64,000 nt of DNA from Agromyces cerinus subsp. cerinus. Its GTDB lineage: Bacteria > Actinomycetota > Actinomycetes > Actinomycetales > Microbacteriaceae. Positions 28,712-36,679 of this stretch are shown in pieces. How positions within the stretch are numbered: position 1 is the first letter of the stretch; each line of letters opens with the position of its first letter. Below the pieces are notes generated by a model, which saw only the letters and a list, made by a program, of their open reading frames with translations, was not told the origin of the DNA and made no database searches. The DNA lies in NCBI RefSeq assembly GCF_900142065.1, contig NZ_FSRJ01000001.1, positions 62,001 through 126,000 on the forward strand, written 5' to 3'. A program made the translations under genes and the position numbers.

Positions 28712-29556
28712 GCGGGCGGGCGACTGCGATCGAGGCCACGACCCTCGAGGCGCGCAACCTGGTCAAGGACTTCCGGCTGCGGAGCGGCACGAAGGTGCGC
28801 ACCCTGCACGCGGTGAAGGATGTCTCGTTCACCCTCGAACCGGGTCGCACGATCGCCCTCGTGGGCGAGAGCGGCTCGGGCAAGTCGACGATCGCGCGCA
28901 TGATGGCCAAGCTCGAGACGCCGTCGTCGGGCGAGGTGCTGCTCGACGGACGCGTGAGTGCGACCCGCGGCGGGGGCCTCGCCCGCTACCGGCGCGACGT
29001 GCAGATGGTCTTCCAGGACCCGTTCAGCTCGCTGAACCCGTTCCACCCGATCCTGCACCACCTCGAACGGCCGTTGCGCATCCACAACCCGCGGCTCTCG
29101 TCGCGGCAGATCCGCGAGCGGGCCGAGGAGCTCCTCGAACGCGTTCGCCTGTCACCGGCGGCGACGTTCGCCGATCGCCGTCCGCACGAGCTCTCGGGCG
29201 GTCAGCGGCAGCGCGTCGCGATCGCCCGTGCGCTCGCCCCCGGGTCGCGGTTCATCATCGCCGACGAGCCGGTGTCGATGCTCGACGTGTCGATCCGCCT
29301 CGGCGTGCTGAACCTGCTCGCCGAGCTGCAGCGGCAGGAGCACCTCGGCGTGCTCTACATCACGCACGACCTCGCGACCGCGCGGCACTTCTCCGACGAG
29401 ATCCTGGTGATGTACCGCGGGGAGATCGTCGAACGCGGGCCGAGCGAGCAGGTGATCCTCGATCCTCGGCACGAGTACACGAAGACCCTGCTCGAGGCCG
29501 CGGCCGACCCGGATCGACTCGGGCGACTGCGCGACGATGTGCGGAACGGCGGGTGA
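28708..29556 (+). CDS. ABC transporter ATP-binding protein, DppF type
   Basis: The protein has 282 residues. It has Walker A GESGSGKSTIA, Q-loop MVFQDPFSSLNPFHPI, signature LSGGQRQRVAIARAL, Walker B FIIADEPVSMLDVSI and H-loop YITHDLATA. Together with the DppD-type subunit it powers the transporter. Last gene of the operon; 69 nt separate it from the ROK gene, with no terminator visible, so read-through is possible. Confidence 0.94.
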
Positions 29557-29565
29557 GCCGCCAAT

Positions 29566-29591
29566 CAGTAAAGATTCCTTGCAGATAGAGT
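29566..29591 (+). promoter_or_regulatory. ROK gene promoter region with CAGTAAAGAT motif
   Basis: CAGTAAAGAT at 29566-29575 matches, in opposite orientation, the motif in front of the ABC operon (23919-23928). A -10-like TAGAGT lies at 29586-29591. The shared motif is the best candidate for the ROK repressor's own site. Confidence 0.45.
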
Positions 29592-29625
29592 GACCACCAA
29601 CACGAAACGAGAGAGGCGGCCTGCC

Positions 29626-30780
29626 GTGAACCAGATCGACCCGGGCACCCCGACGTGGCTCGCGGCGCGCAACGACCGCACCGCCTTTCGGCTCCTCCTC
29701 GAACACGGTCCGCTCACACGGTCGCGTCTCGGCGAGCTCACCGGGCTCTCGAAGCCGACCGCATCGCAGATGCTCGCCCGGCTCGAGCGGGTCGGCCTCA
29801 TCCGGCCGGTCGGCGAGCGGTCGGGCGGCCGCGGGCCGAACGCGATCACGTACGGTGTGCGCACCGATCGCATCACGGGCGTCGCGATCTCGATCCTCGA
29901 CCGCGCCATCCAGGCGGTCGTGGTCGACGCCGTCGACCACGACCACCCGATCGTGCAGATCGCGACCGATGGGCACGAGCGTTCTCCCGAGGGCGACGTG
30001 CGCGCCGCCGTTCGGGCCGCCTGCGCGGAGGCCGGCATCGACGAGAGCACGGTCAGCCGCGTCGTGATCGGCGTGCAGGCCGCGTTCTTCGTCGACGGCG
30101 ACGAGCTCTCGTTCACCGACACCCTGCCCGGGTGGCCGGAGGTCGGGTCGCGGGCTCGCATCGAGCAGGAGCTCGGCCTCCAGGTGACGATCGACAACGA
30201 CGTCAACCTCGCGACGATGGCCGAGCGCTCGTCCGGCGCGGCGCAGCAGGCTGCGAGCTTCGCGCTGTTCTGGATCGGCGACGGTCTCGGCGTCGGACTC
30301 GACCTCGGCGGGGTGGTGCACCGCGGTGCCTCGGGCGGGGCCGGAGAGATCGGCTACCTCGCGGTGCCGAGAACGGCGGCTCCGCTCGCCCCCGCGGCGA
30401 ACGACTTCACCGACCTGCTCGGCGGCCCGGCCGTCGCCCGCCTCATCGGCGGCGACGACGAGACGCTCGCCGAGGTGCTGCCCCGACTCGCCGCCGACGA
30501 CGACGCCCTGTCGGCGCTCGCCGACCGGGTGATCCTCGCCGTCAACCCCCTGCTCGCGATCCTCGATCCCTCGATGATCGTGCTCGGCGGGCCCACGGGC
30601 ACCGCCGGCGGTGCCCGCCTCGCCGAGCTCGTCGCGGAGCGCGTCGACCCGGCAGCGCACCCGAAGCTCGCGATGCGCACGAGCGGCACCGGCGCCCAGC
30701 CGGTGCTGCTCGGCGCGCGCCAGCAGCTCGTCGAGCAGATCCGCGACCACCTCGAGGCGGACATCTCGCTCGCCACCTGA
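29626..30780 (+). CDS. ROK family transcriptional repressor
   Basis: The protein has 384 residues. A winged helix (about 10-75: NDRTAFRLLLEHGPLTRSRLGELTGLSKPTASQML) is fused to a ROK sugar-kinase-like domain with IDNDVNLATMAE and GVGLDLGGVVHRGASGGAGEIGY. The zinc site (CxCGxxGCxE) and the His of GEIGH that characterise active ROK kinases are missing, so it is a ligand-sensing regulator rather than a kinase. GTG at 29626 has GAGAGG at 29611-29616; a GTG at 29590 would add 12 residues but overlaps the -10 box. Likely controls the ABC operon and the GH4/kinase genes around it. Confidence 0.92.
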   Translation: MNQIDPGTPTWLAARNDRTAFRLLLEHGPLTRSRLGELTGLSKPTASQMLARLERVGLIRPVGERSGGRGPNAITYGVRTDRITGVAISILDRAIQAVVVDAVDHDHPIVQIATDGHERSPEGDVRAAVRAACAEAGIDESTVSRVVIGVQAAFFVDGDELSFTDTLPGWPEVGSRARIEQELGLQVTIDNDVNLATMAERSSGAAQQAASFALFWIGDGLGVGLDLGGVVHRGASGGAGEIGYLAVPRTAAPLAPAANDFTDLLGGPAVARLIGGDDETLAEVLPRLAADDDALSALADRVILAVNPLLAILDPSMIVLGGPTGTAGGARLAELVAERVDPAAHPKLAMRTSGTGAQPVLLGARQQLVEQIRDHLEADISLAT

Positions 30781-30794
30781 CTCGGCCGCAGAGA

Positions 30795-30816
30795 GCGGAT
30801 GCCACGGGGCATCCGC
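30795..30816 (+). terminator. GGATGCC hairpin after the ROK gene
   Basis: 9-bp arms GCGGATGCC (30795-30803) and GGCATCCGC (30808-30816), loop ACGG. Member of the GGATGCC/GGCATCC palindrome family; no T-tract. Confidence 0.6.
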
Positions 30817-30884
30817 CGCCCGGCCATCGACCCTTTCGTTCCGCGCTCGCGCGCGGGGCGCACCACGCACGGAATTGAGGACTG

Positions 30885-32144
30885 ATGAAGCTCGCCATCG
30901 TCGGCGGAGGTTCGACCTACACGCCCGAACTCATCGACGGGTTCGCACGCCTGCGCGACACGCTGCCGCTCGAGGAGATCCGTCTCGTCGACCCCGACGA
31001 GCACCGTCTCGCGCTCGTCGCGGGCATGTCGCAGCGCATGCTCGAGCACGCCGGGCATGCCGCGAAGGTGATCGGCACGACCGACCTCGTCGCCGGCGTC
31101 GCCGATGCCGATGCCGTGCTCATCCAGTTGCGGGTCGGCGGGCAGGACGCCCGTCACGCCGACGAGACCTGGCCGCACGAGGCCGGATGCATCGGCCAGG
31201 AGACGACCGGGCCCGGTGGCCTCGCCAAGGCGCTGCGCACCGTACCCGTGGTGCTGCGCATCGCCGACGTCGTGCGGGCGCATGCGAAGCCCGACGCCTG
31301 GATCGTCGACTTCACGAACCCCGTCGGCATCGTCACCCGCGCGCTGCTCGAGGCGGGCCACCGCGCCGTCGGCCTGTGCAACGTCGCGATCGGCTTCCAG
31401 CGCCGCTTCGCCTCGCTCTTCGACGTCGACCACGACCGGGTGAGCCTCGGCCATGTCGGCCTCAACCACCTGACCTGGGAGCGGAGCGTCGTCATCGACG
31501 GCGCCGACCGGCTGCCCGGGCTGCTCGAGCACCGACTCGGCGAGCTCGCAGGCGAGGTGCACCTGGCACCGGCGCTCATCGCGCAGCTCGGCGTCGTGCC
31601 CTCGTACTACCTGCGCTACTACTACGCGCACGACGAGGTGCTGCGCGAGCAGCTGCACGAGCCGACGCGGGCCGAGGCGGTGCGCGCGATCGAGCGAGAG
31701 CTCCTGGAGCTCTACGCCGACCCGGCCCAGCACGAGAAGCCGGCAGCGCTCGAGGGCCGCGGCGGCGCGTTCTACTCCGAGGCGGCGATCGAGCTGCTCG
31801 CGGCGATGCGCGACGGCGAGAGCCGCTCCCGCGTGGTCAACCTGCGCAACGACGGGGTGCTGCCGTTCCTGCCCGACGACCACGTCATCGAGGTTCCGGC
31901 CGTGTTCCGCGACGGGGGATTCGTCGCAGACCCGGTCGCGCCGCTGCCCGACGACATCCGCGGTCTCATCGCCGGGGTCGCCGGCTACGAGCGCCTCGCG
32001 CTCGACGCGGCGGTGCACGGCGGTCGCGATCGCGTGCTCCGCGCGATGCGTGCGCACCCGCTCGTGCTGCAGCACGACCGGGCCGAGCAGCTCACCGACC
32101 TGCTCATGGCGGAGAATGCGCCGTTCCTGGAGTGGGCGCGATGA
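30885..32144 (+). CDS. glycoside hydrolase family 4 enzyme, 6-phospho-beta-glucosidase-like
   Basis: The protein has 419 residues. GH4 enzymes cleave glycosides by an NAD+-dependent oxidation-elimination mechanism needing a divalent metal. Visible: dinucleotide fold VGGGSTYTPEL (6-16), GQETTGPGG (104-112), DFTNPVGIV around Asn145, metal ligands Cys165 (GLCNVAIG) and His195 (GLNHLTW), and the Tyr cluster PSYYLRYYYA with the probable catalytic base. GAGG ribosome site before ATG. Overlaps the kinase gene as ATGA. Most characterised GH4 of this type act on 6-phosphorylated beta-glucosides or amino-sugar analogues, but there is no PTS here, so phosphorylation would have to come from the adjacent kinase. 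Confidence 0.93.
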   Translation: MKLAIVGGGSTYTPELIDGFARLRDTLPLEEIRLVDPDEHRLALVAGMSQRMLEHAGHAAKVIGTTDLVAGVADADAVLIQLRVGGQDARHADETWPHEAGCIGQETTGPGGLAKALRTVPVVLRIADVVRAHAKPDAWIVDFTNPVGIVTRALLEAGHRAVGLCNVAIGFQRRFASLFDVDHDRVSLGHVGLNHLTWERSVVIDGADRLPGLLEHRLGELAGEVHLAPALIAQLGVVPSYYLRYYYAHDEVLREQLHEPTRAEAVRAIERELLELYADPAQHEKPAALEGRGGAFYSEAAIELLAAMRDGESRSRVVNLRNDGVLPFLPDDHVIEVPAVFRDGGFVADPVAPLPDDIRGLIAGVAGYERLALDAAVHGGRDRVLRAMRAHPLVLQHDRAEQLTDLLMAENAPFLEWAR

Positions 32145-33154
32145 GCGGCGTGATCGTCGCCGTCGACGGCGGAGGCTCGAAGACCGACGCCGTCGCGCTC
32201 ACGATCGAGGGCGAGCTCGTCGCCCACGAACGGGGTGCCGGCTCGAGCCCGCACTTCGAAGGGCTCGGTGAGGCGGTCGCCGTCGTCGACGAGCTCGTGC
32301 GTGCGGTTGCGGGGGAGTTCCCCGTCGTGCATGCGGGGCTCTACGTCTCGGGTCTCGACCTGCCCGTCGAGGTCGAGCAGTACGCCGCCTCGATCGCCGG
32401 CTTCGCGTGGTCCGGGTCGTCGACCGTCGTCGCCAACGACCTCTACGCCGTGCTGCGCGCGGGCACCGACGAGCCCGACGCGGTGGCGATCGTCTGCGGC
32501 ACCGGCGTGAACGCGGTCGGCGTGCGCGCCGACGGCGCCGAGGTGCGCTTCCCGTCGCTCGGCGCCCTCTCGGGCGACTGGGGCGGCGGCAGCGGCATCG
32601 GCGAGCAGGTGCTCTGGCATGCCGCGAGGGACGTCGACGGCAGGGGGCCGCGAACGGTGCTCACCGCGGCGATCGTCGAGCAGCTCGGCGCCGGCTCGGT
32701 GCCCGCCCTCATCGAGGACCTGCACTTCGGCCGGCGCGACTCGAGCGAGCTCACGGCGCTCGCGCCCGCCGTCTTCGAGGCCGCACGGACGGGCGACGCC
32801 GTGGCGGCGGGGATCGTCGATCGTCAGGCCGAGGAGATCGTGGCGTTCGCCCGTGCCTGCGTGACGCGACTCGGGCTCGCCGACCGCGCCGTTCCGATCG
32901 TGCTCGGCGGCGGGATCGTCCGCTCGGGCGACGTACGGCTCATCGGCGGCATCACTTCGGGGCTCGCCGCCGTCGCTCCCCGGGCGCGCATCGAGATCCT
33001 CGATGCGTCGCCGATCGTCGGAGCGGCGCTGCTCGCGCTCGAACGGGCGGGGGCCGGCGCCGAAGCGCTCGACCGGGCGCGTGACGCGGTCACGCAGGCG
33101 ACACGGATGACGCCCGCCGCGGCCGTGCGCGAGGCGGCGCCCGTCGCGCGTTGA
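32141..33154 (+). CDS. BadF/BadG/BcrA/BcrD-type kinase, probable N-acetylglucosamine/glucosamine kinase
   Basis: The protein has 337 residues with the ASKHA fold: phosphate-1 motif VDGGGSKTDAVAL at the N-terminus, ANDLYAVLRAG, IVCGTGVNAVGV (phosphate-2) and LSGDWGGGSGIGEQVLWHAARD typical of the GlcNAc/glucosamine kinase branch of BadF proteins (compare Vibrio GspK and clostridial MurK), and the C-terminal GGGIVRSGD adenosine motif. Start by ATGA overlap with the GH4 gene. The Ala-rich C-terminal 40 residues look disordered. Role inferred: phosphorylating imported or released amino sugars. Confidence 0.88.
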   Translation: MSGVIVAVDGGGSKTDAVALTIEGELVAHERGAGSSPHFEGLGEAVAVVDELVRAVAGEFPVVHAGLYVSGLDLPVEVEQYAASIAGFAWSGSSTVVANDLYAVLRAGTDEPDAVAIVCGTGVNAVGVRADGAEVRFPSLGALSGDWGGGSGIGEQVLWHAARDVDGRGPRTVLTAAIVEQLGAGSVPALIEDLHFGRRDSSELTALAPAVFEAARTGDAVAAGIVDRQAEEIVAFARACVTRLGLADRAVPIVLGGGIVRSGDVRLIGGITSGLAAVAPRARIEILDASPIVGAALLALERAGAGAEALDRARDAVTQATRMTPAAAVREAAPVAR

Positions 33155-33190
33155 CCACGCGGTGAGCCCGAGCAGTCGACCGTTCGGAGC

Positions 33191-33811
33191 TCAGGCCTCT
33201 CGGCCGAGGCGTCGCACGGCGGCGTCCTGGTGCGCGAGTCGCCGAAGCGCGAGCAGCACCGGTTCGTAGAGCGCGGTGCCGAGCACCGTGTACTCGACGG
33301 CGGCGTGGGGCTCAGGAGGCATCCGCTCGAGGTCGTAGGCGGCGAGGTCTGCGGCTGCGCTGCCGTAGCGGGCGAGTCGTTCGGGCGTGATCGGCATGCC
33401 CGCGTCGTCGGCGGCGGCGAGCGCGCCCTCGAGTTGCGCGACCGCGGCGAACTCTGGGTCGTAGACCTGGCCGAGTGCCTCGAGCGCGGCGCGCGCACGC
33501 GGATACGGGTCGTCGGCACCCGCGGGCTCGGCGCCGTCGGGCGGCAGCGCGCCGACCGCGCGGCCGAGGGTGGAGTAGAGGTCGTCGCCGGGCTCGTCGA
33601 CGAGCTGCAGCACGGAGCGCGCCTGCTGCACGCTGAGCCCGACCGGGCCGGTGAGCGCGCGCACCAGCCGGAGCCGGCGCAGATGGTGCTCGTCGTAGCT
33701 CGCCTGGGTGGCCGAGGTCGCGGTGCCCGGCTGCAGGAGCCCCTCGCGGAGGTAGTACTTGACGGTCGCGACCGGCAGGCCGGCCTCGGCGGCGAGTGCG
33801 GAGATGCGCAT
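33191..33811 (-). CDS. MerR family transcriptional regulator
   Basis: The protein has 206 residues. The N-terminal MerR domain (RISALAAEAGLPVATVKYYLREGLLQPG, then YDEHHLRRLRLVRAL) is followed by a longer helical effector region without conserved cysteines. ATG at 33809-33811 with AAGGGG upstream. Divergent from the small membrane protein gene; the shared 88-nt region is filled by a 46-bp nested dyad (33826-33871). Probable role: sensing an unknown signal and controlling itself and the divergent gene. Confidence 0.92.
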   Translation of the reverse strand: MRISALAAEAGLPVATVKYYLREGLLQPGTATSATQASYDEHHLRRLRLVRALTGPVGLSVQQARSVLQLVDEPGDDLYSTLGRAVGALPPDGAEPAGADDPYPRARAALEALGQVYDPEFAAVAQLEGALAAADDAGMPITPERLARYGSAAADLAAYDLERMPPEPHAAVEYTVLGTALYEPVLLALRRLAHQDAAVRRLGREA

Positions 33812-33821
33812 GCGGGACCCC

Positions 33822-33871
33822 TTGCATTGGATAGTGCAACTCTCTAATATTGGAGAGTACAACTATCCAAT
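33822..33871. promoter_or_regulatory. nested dyad operator and promoter for the MerR/membrane-protein pair
   Basis: Outer arms ATTGGATAGT (33826-33835) and ACTATCCAAT (33862-33871); inner arms ACTCTC (33839-33844) and GAGAGT (33853-33858); both dyads share one centre. On the plus strand TTGCAT (33822-33827), 17 bp, TAATAT (33845-33850) make a near-consensus promoter whose -10 is the dyad centre. The two halves also form near-direct repeats TTGGATAGTGCAACT and TTGGAGAGTACAACT. Confidence 0.85.
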
Positions 33872-33899
33872 CATGATCCACGCGACGAAGGGAACGGCC

Positions 33900-34319
33900 A
33901 TGCCGTCCGCACCAGATCTCATCCTCATCGGCGTCCTCCTGCTCGCCCTCGTCACGGTCGAGAGCGGCGGCTACTTCCTCACCCGCGTGGTGCGGGGGCT
34001 GGCGCCCGCGAACCGGCTGCAGACGAACTTCTTCCGCGCGGGCCACGCCCACGCGGCCGTGCTGCTCGTGCTCTCGATGGTGATCCTCTCGGTCATCTCC
34101 TACGCCGCACTCGACGGGTTCTGGCTCTGGCTCGCCCGGCTCGGGGCGCCGATCGCGGCGATCCTCATGCCCGCCGGCTTCTTCCTCTCGGTGCTCGGCC
34201 GGGAGCCCGAGAAGCCGAACCGCCTCATCGTGCTGCTCTGGATCGGCGCCGCCTCGCTCACCGCCGGGCTGATCGCGGCAGGCGTCGGCCTCGTGGCCGG
34301 CGGCATCGCGGCGCTCTGA
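33900..34319 (+). CDS. small four-helix membrane protein, function unknown
   Basis: The protein has 139 residues with four hydrophobic segments at about 7-25, 50-68, 75-97 and 112-136. A distinctive NFFRAGHAHAAVLL motif precedes the second helix, with two histidines that could bind a metal or heme. ATG at 33900-33902 with AAGGGA upstream; an earlier ATG at 33873 lies next to the dyad. Controlled by the divergent MerR protein, judged by the shared operator. I do not recognise a characterised family. Confidence 0.8.
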   Translation: MPSAPDLILIGVLLLALVTVESGGYFLTRVVRGLAPANRLQTNFFRAGHAHAAVLLVLSMVILSVISYAALDGFWLWLARLGAPIAAILMPAGFFLSVLGREPEKPNRLIVLLWIGAASLTAGLIAAGVGLVAGGIAAL

Positions 34320-34366
34320 ACGAGCGGATGGGTGCGCGATCGCACCGAGCGGCGTAGCGTCGGCCC

Positions 34367-34813
34367 ATGGCCATTCCCCAGCGCTTCTCACTCGTCACAC
34401 TCGGCGTCGCCGACGTCGAGGCCGCGACGGCGTTCTACCGCAGGCTCGGCTGGCGCGAGGCGCCGTCGTCAGTCGACGGCGACATCGCCTTCTTCGCCAC
34501 TCCCGGCGGCGTGCTCGCCCTCTGGGAGACCGCCGAGCTCGCGAAGGACGCCGCCCTGCCGACCATGCACGCGAACGCACCGGGCTTCCGGGCCGTCGCG
34601 CTCGCCATCAATCTCGCCTCGCGCGAGGAGGTCGACGATGCCGTCGGCGACTGGGTGCTCGCGGGCGGATCGATCTCCAAGGCCGCCGCCGAGACCGAGT
34701 GGGGCGGGTACAGCGGCTACGTGGCCGACCCCGACGGCAACCTGTGGGAGCTCGCGCACAACCCGTCGTGGCCGCTCGACGAGCGGGGCCTGCCGGTGCT
34801 CCGCGGAACCTGA
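34367..34813 (+). CDS. VOC (glyoxalase/bleomycin resistance-like) family protein
   Basis: The protein has 148 residues. Paired beta-alpha-beta-beta-beta units: LVTLGVADVEAATAFYRRLGW opening the first and VALAINLASREEVDDAV opening the second; it ends with GYSGYVADPDGNLWELAHNP, the usual VOC metal-region signature. The substrate is unknown. The ATG is 6 nt after TAGCGT (34355-34360), a leaderless arrangement. Single gene between the membrane protein and mqo. Confidence 0.88.
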   Translation: MAIPQRFSLVTLGVADVEAATAFYRRLGWREAPSSVDGDIAFFATPGGVLALWETAELAKDAALPTMHANAPGFRAVALAINLASREEVDDAVGDWVLAGGSISKAAAETEWGGYSGYVADPDGNLWELAHNPSWPLDERGLPVLRGT

Positions 34814-34859
34814 ACGCCGCTGGTCGGGGGCACCATCCACGGCATCTACACTGGAATCC

Positions 34860-36338
34860 GTGACTTCAGAGGAAACCGTCGACGTCGTGCTGATCGGCGG
34901 GGGCATCATGAGCGCGACTCTCGGCTCCCTGCTCTCGCAACTCCAACCCGATTGGACGATCCGCGTCTACGAGCGACTCGGTGAGGTCGCGCAGGAGTCG
35001 TCGAACGCGTGGAACAACGCCGGCACCGGCCACGCGGCGCTCTGCGAGCTCAACTACATGCCCGAGAACCCCGACGGCACGGTCAGCGCCGACAAGGCCG
35101 TCTCGATCAACGAGCAGTTCCAGATCAGCCGTCAGTACTGGTCGTACCTCGTCGAGCAGGGCGCGCTGCCCGAGCCGCACAACTTCATCAACACCGCGCC
35201 GCACATGACCTTCGTCAGGGGCAAGGCCAACATCGAGTACCTGAAGAAGCGCGTCGCCGCCCTGCAGGATCAGCCGCTCTTCCCTGACATGGAGTACACG
35301 GAGGACCTCGAGCGCATCGCCGAGTGGACCCCGCTCCTCGCGAAGAAGCGCAACCCGAAGGCGCGCGTCGCCGCGACCCGCACGGTCTCGGGCACCGACG
35401 TCGACTTCGGCGCGCTCACTCGACTCCTCCTCCGCGACATCGAGCTCCGCGGTGCGGAGATCGCCACGAACCACCAGGTCACCTGGCTCAAGCGCCAGAA
35501 GGACGGCACCTGGAAGCTGCGCCTGCGCCACCTCGTCGGCAACACCCCGAAGACGATCAACGCGCGCTTCGTCTTCGTCGGCGCCGGCGGCGGCGCACTC
35601 GCACTGCTGCAGCACTCGGGCATCCCCGAGATCAAGGGCTTCGGCGGCTTCCCGATCTCGGGCCAGTTCTTCCGCACGACGAACCCCAAGATCGTCGCGC
35701 AGCACCACGCGAAGGTCTACGGCAAGGCCGCGAAGGGCGCCCCGCCGATGTCGGTGCCGCACCTCGACACCCGTGTCGTCGACGGCGAGACCGCGCTGCT
35801 GTTCGGGCCGTATGCCGGCTTCACGCCGAAGTTCCTGAAGAGCTCGACGTGGTTCGACCTGCCGTTCTCGATCCGCCTGCACAACCTCGGGCCGATGCTC
35901 CAGGTGGGCCTGAAGAACTTCGACCTCGTGAAGTACCTCGTCTCCGAGCTGCTCGCCTCGCGCGACAAGAAGCTCGCGGCGCTGCGCGAGTTCATGCCCA
36001 CCGCCAAGAGCGAGGACTGGGAGCTCATCACCGCGGGCCAGCGCGTGCAGGTGATGAAGAAGGACCCCGAGAAGGGCGGCGTGCTGCAGTTCGGCACCGA
36101 GGTCATCACGGGCGCCGACGGCACCATCGCGGGACTCCTCGGCGCCTCCCCGGGTGCTTCGACCGCTGCCCCGATCATGCTCGACGTGCTCGGCCGCTGC
36201 TTCCCCGACCGCATGGCCGGGTGGGAGCCGAAGCTGCGCGAGATGATCCCGAGCTACGGCACGAAGCTCTCGGGCGACCCCGAGGCGGCCGCCGCCTCGA
36301 TCGCGGCGACCGCGAAGGTGCTCGACCTCACGGCCTGA
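34860..36338 (+). CDS. mqo: malate:quinone oxidoreductase
   Basis: The protein has 492 residues. This peripheral membrane flavoprotein oxidises malate to oxaloacetate and feeds electrons to menaquinone. FAD motif VVLIGGGIMSATLGSLL at the N-terminus, the family-typical SSNAWNNAGTGHAALCELNY, TVSGTDVDFGALT, FVGAGGGALALLQ and LLGASPGASTAAPIMLDVL near the end. The GTG start is 7 nt after TACACT (34847-34852), predicting a leaderless mRNA. Single gene. Confidence 0.97.
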   Translation: MTSEETVDVVLIGGGIMSATLGSLLSQLQPDWTIRVYERLGEVAQESSNAWNNAGTGHAALCELNYMPENPDGTVSADKAVSINEQFQISRQYWSYLVEQGALPEPHNFINTAPHMTFVRGKANIEYLKKRVAALQDQPLFPDMEYTEDLERIAEWTPLLAKKRNPKARVAATRTVSGTDVDFGALTRLLLRDIELRGAEIATNHQVTWLKRQKDGTWKLRLRHLVGNTPKTINARFVFVGAGGGALALLQHSGIPEIKGFGGFPISGQFFRTTNPKIVAQHHAKVYGKAAKGAPPMSVPHLDTRVVDGETALLFGPYAGFTPKFLKSSTWFDLPFSIRLHNLGPMLQVGLKNFDLVKYLVSELLASRDKKLAALREFMPTAKSEDWELITAGQRVQVMKKDPEKGGVLQFGTEVITGADGTIAGLLGASPGASTAAPIMLDVLGRCFPDRMAGWEPKLREMIPSYGTKLSGDPEAAAASIAATAKVLDLTA

Positions 36339-36368
36339 CGGGCGTCCGTCGAACGCGCACGACGACAG

Positions 36369-36679
36369 TTGGCTTTCCCGGCGAGCTCTGGTACCGTCGT
36401 ACCCGCTATGAAGTGAGTACACACCCTCGTCCCGCGCCTGAGGCGCCGTAGACATCGGGTGTGCCCACGGTTCTGATCGCACCGTCGATCGTGACCTGCG
36501 CTGACGCGACGGCGTCGGCGAGCACCCATCCACGGCAATGCCCGGCGGGATCCTCTCCGCTCCCGGGCGGTCGTCGGCGCCGTGCGCCCGCGTTCCGCAG
36601 CTCGGTGCATCGTGCCTACGGCACGCGTGCCGCGGCATCCGTCGACTGCCCGGGGGCTTTTGCGCAAAGGGCGTATCGC
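36369..36679 (+). promoter_or_regulatory. promoter and long leader of the ABC-F gene
   Basis: TTGGCT (36369-36374), 17 bp, TACCGT (36392-36397) predict a start near 36404 and a leader of about 275 nt. It holds a minimal ORF ATG AAG TGA (36408-36416), a 12-codon ORF (36413-36451), the palindrome GGCACGCGTGCC near 36620 and a small hairpin CTTTT-GCGC-AAAGG (36657-36670) that hides the ribosome site. Long leaders with short ORFs are the usual attenuation device of antibiotic-resistance ABC-F genes. The remaining 30 nt after mqo show nothing. Confidence 0.6.
36413..36451 (+). CDS. 12-codon leader peptide candidate upstream of the ABC-F gene
   Basis: GTG-initiated peptide MSTHPRPAPEAP ending in TAG. 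It lies about 10 nt after the predicted transcript start and 228 nt before the ABC-F ATG. Four prolines in its last eight residues could slow ribosomes. No ribosome site is visible, so translation would have to start near the 5' end of the mRNA. Judged on position only. Confidence 0.35.
   Translation: MSTHPRPAPEAP

Noticed and set aside
29590-29625. Upstream GTG start for the ROK regulator
   Set aside because: It overlaps the -10 box and lacks a ribosome site, whereas the GTG at 29626 has GAGAGG at good spacing.
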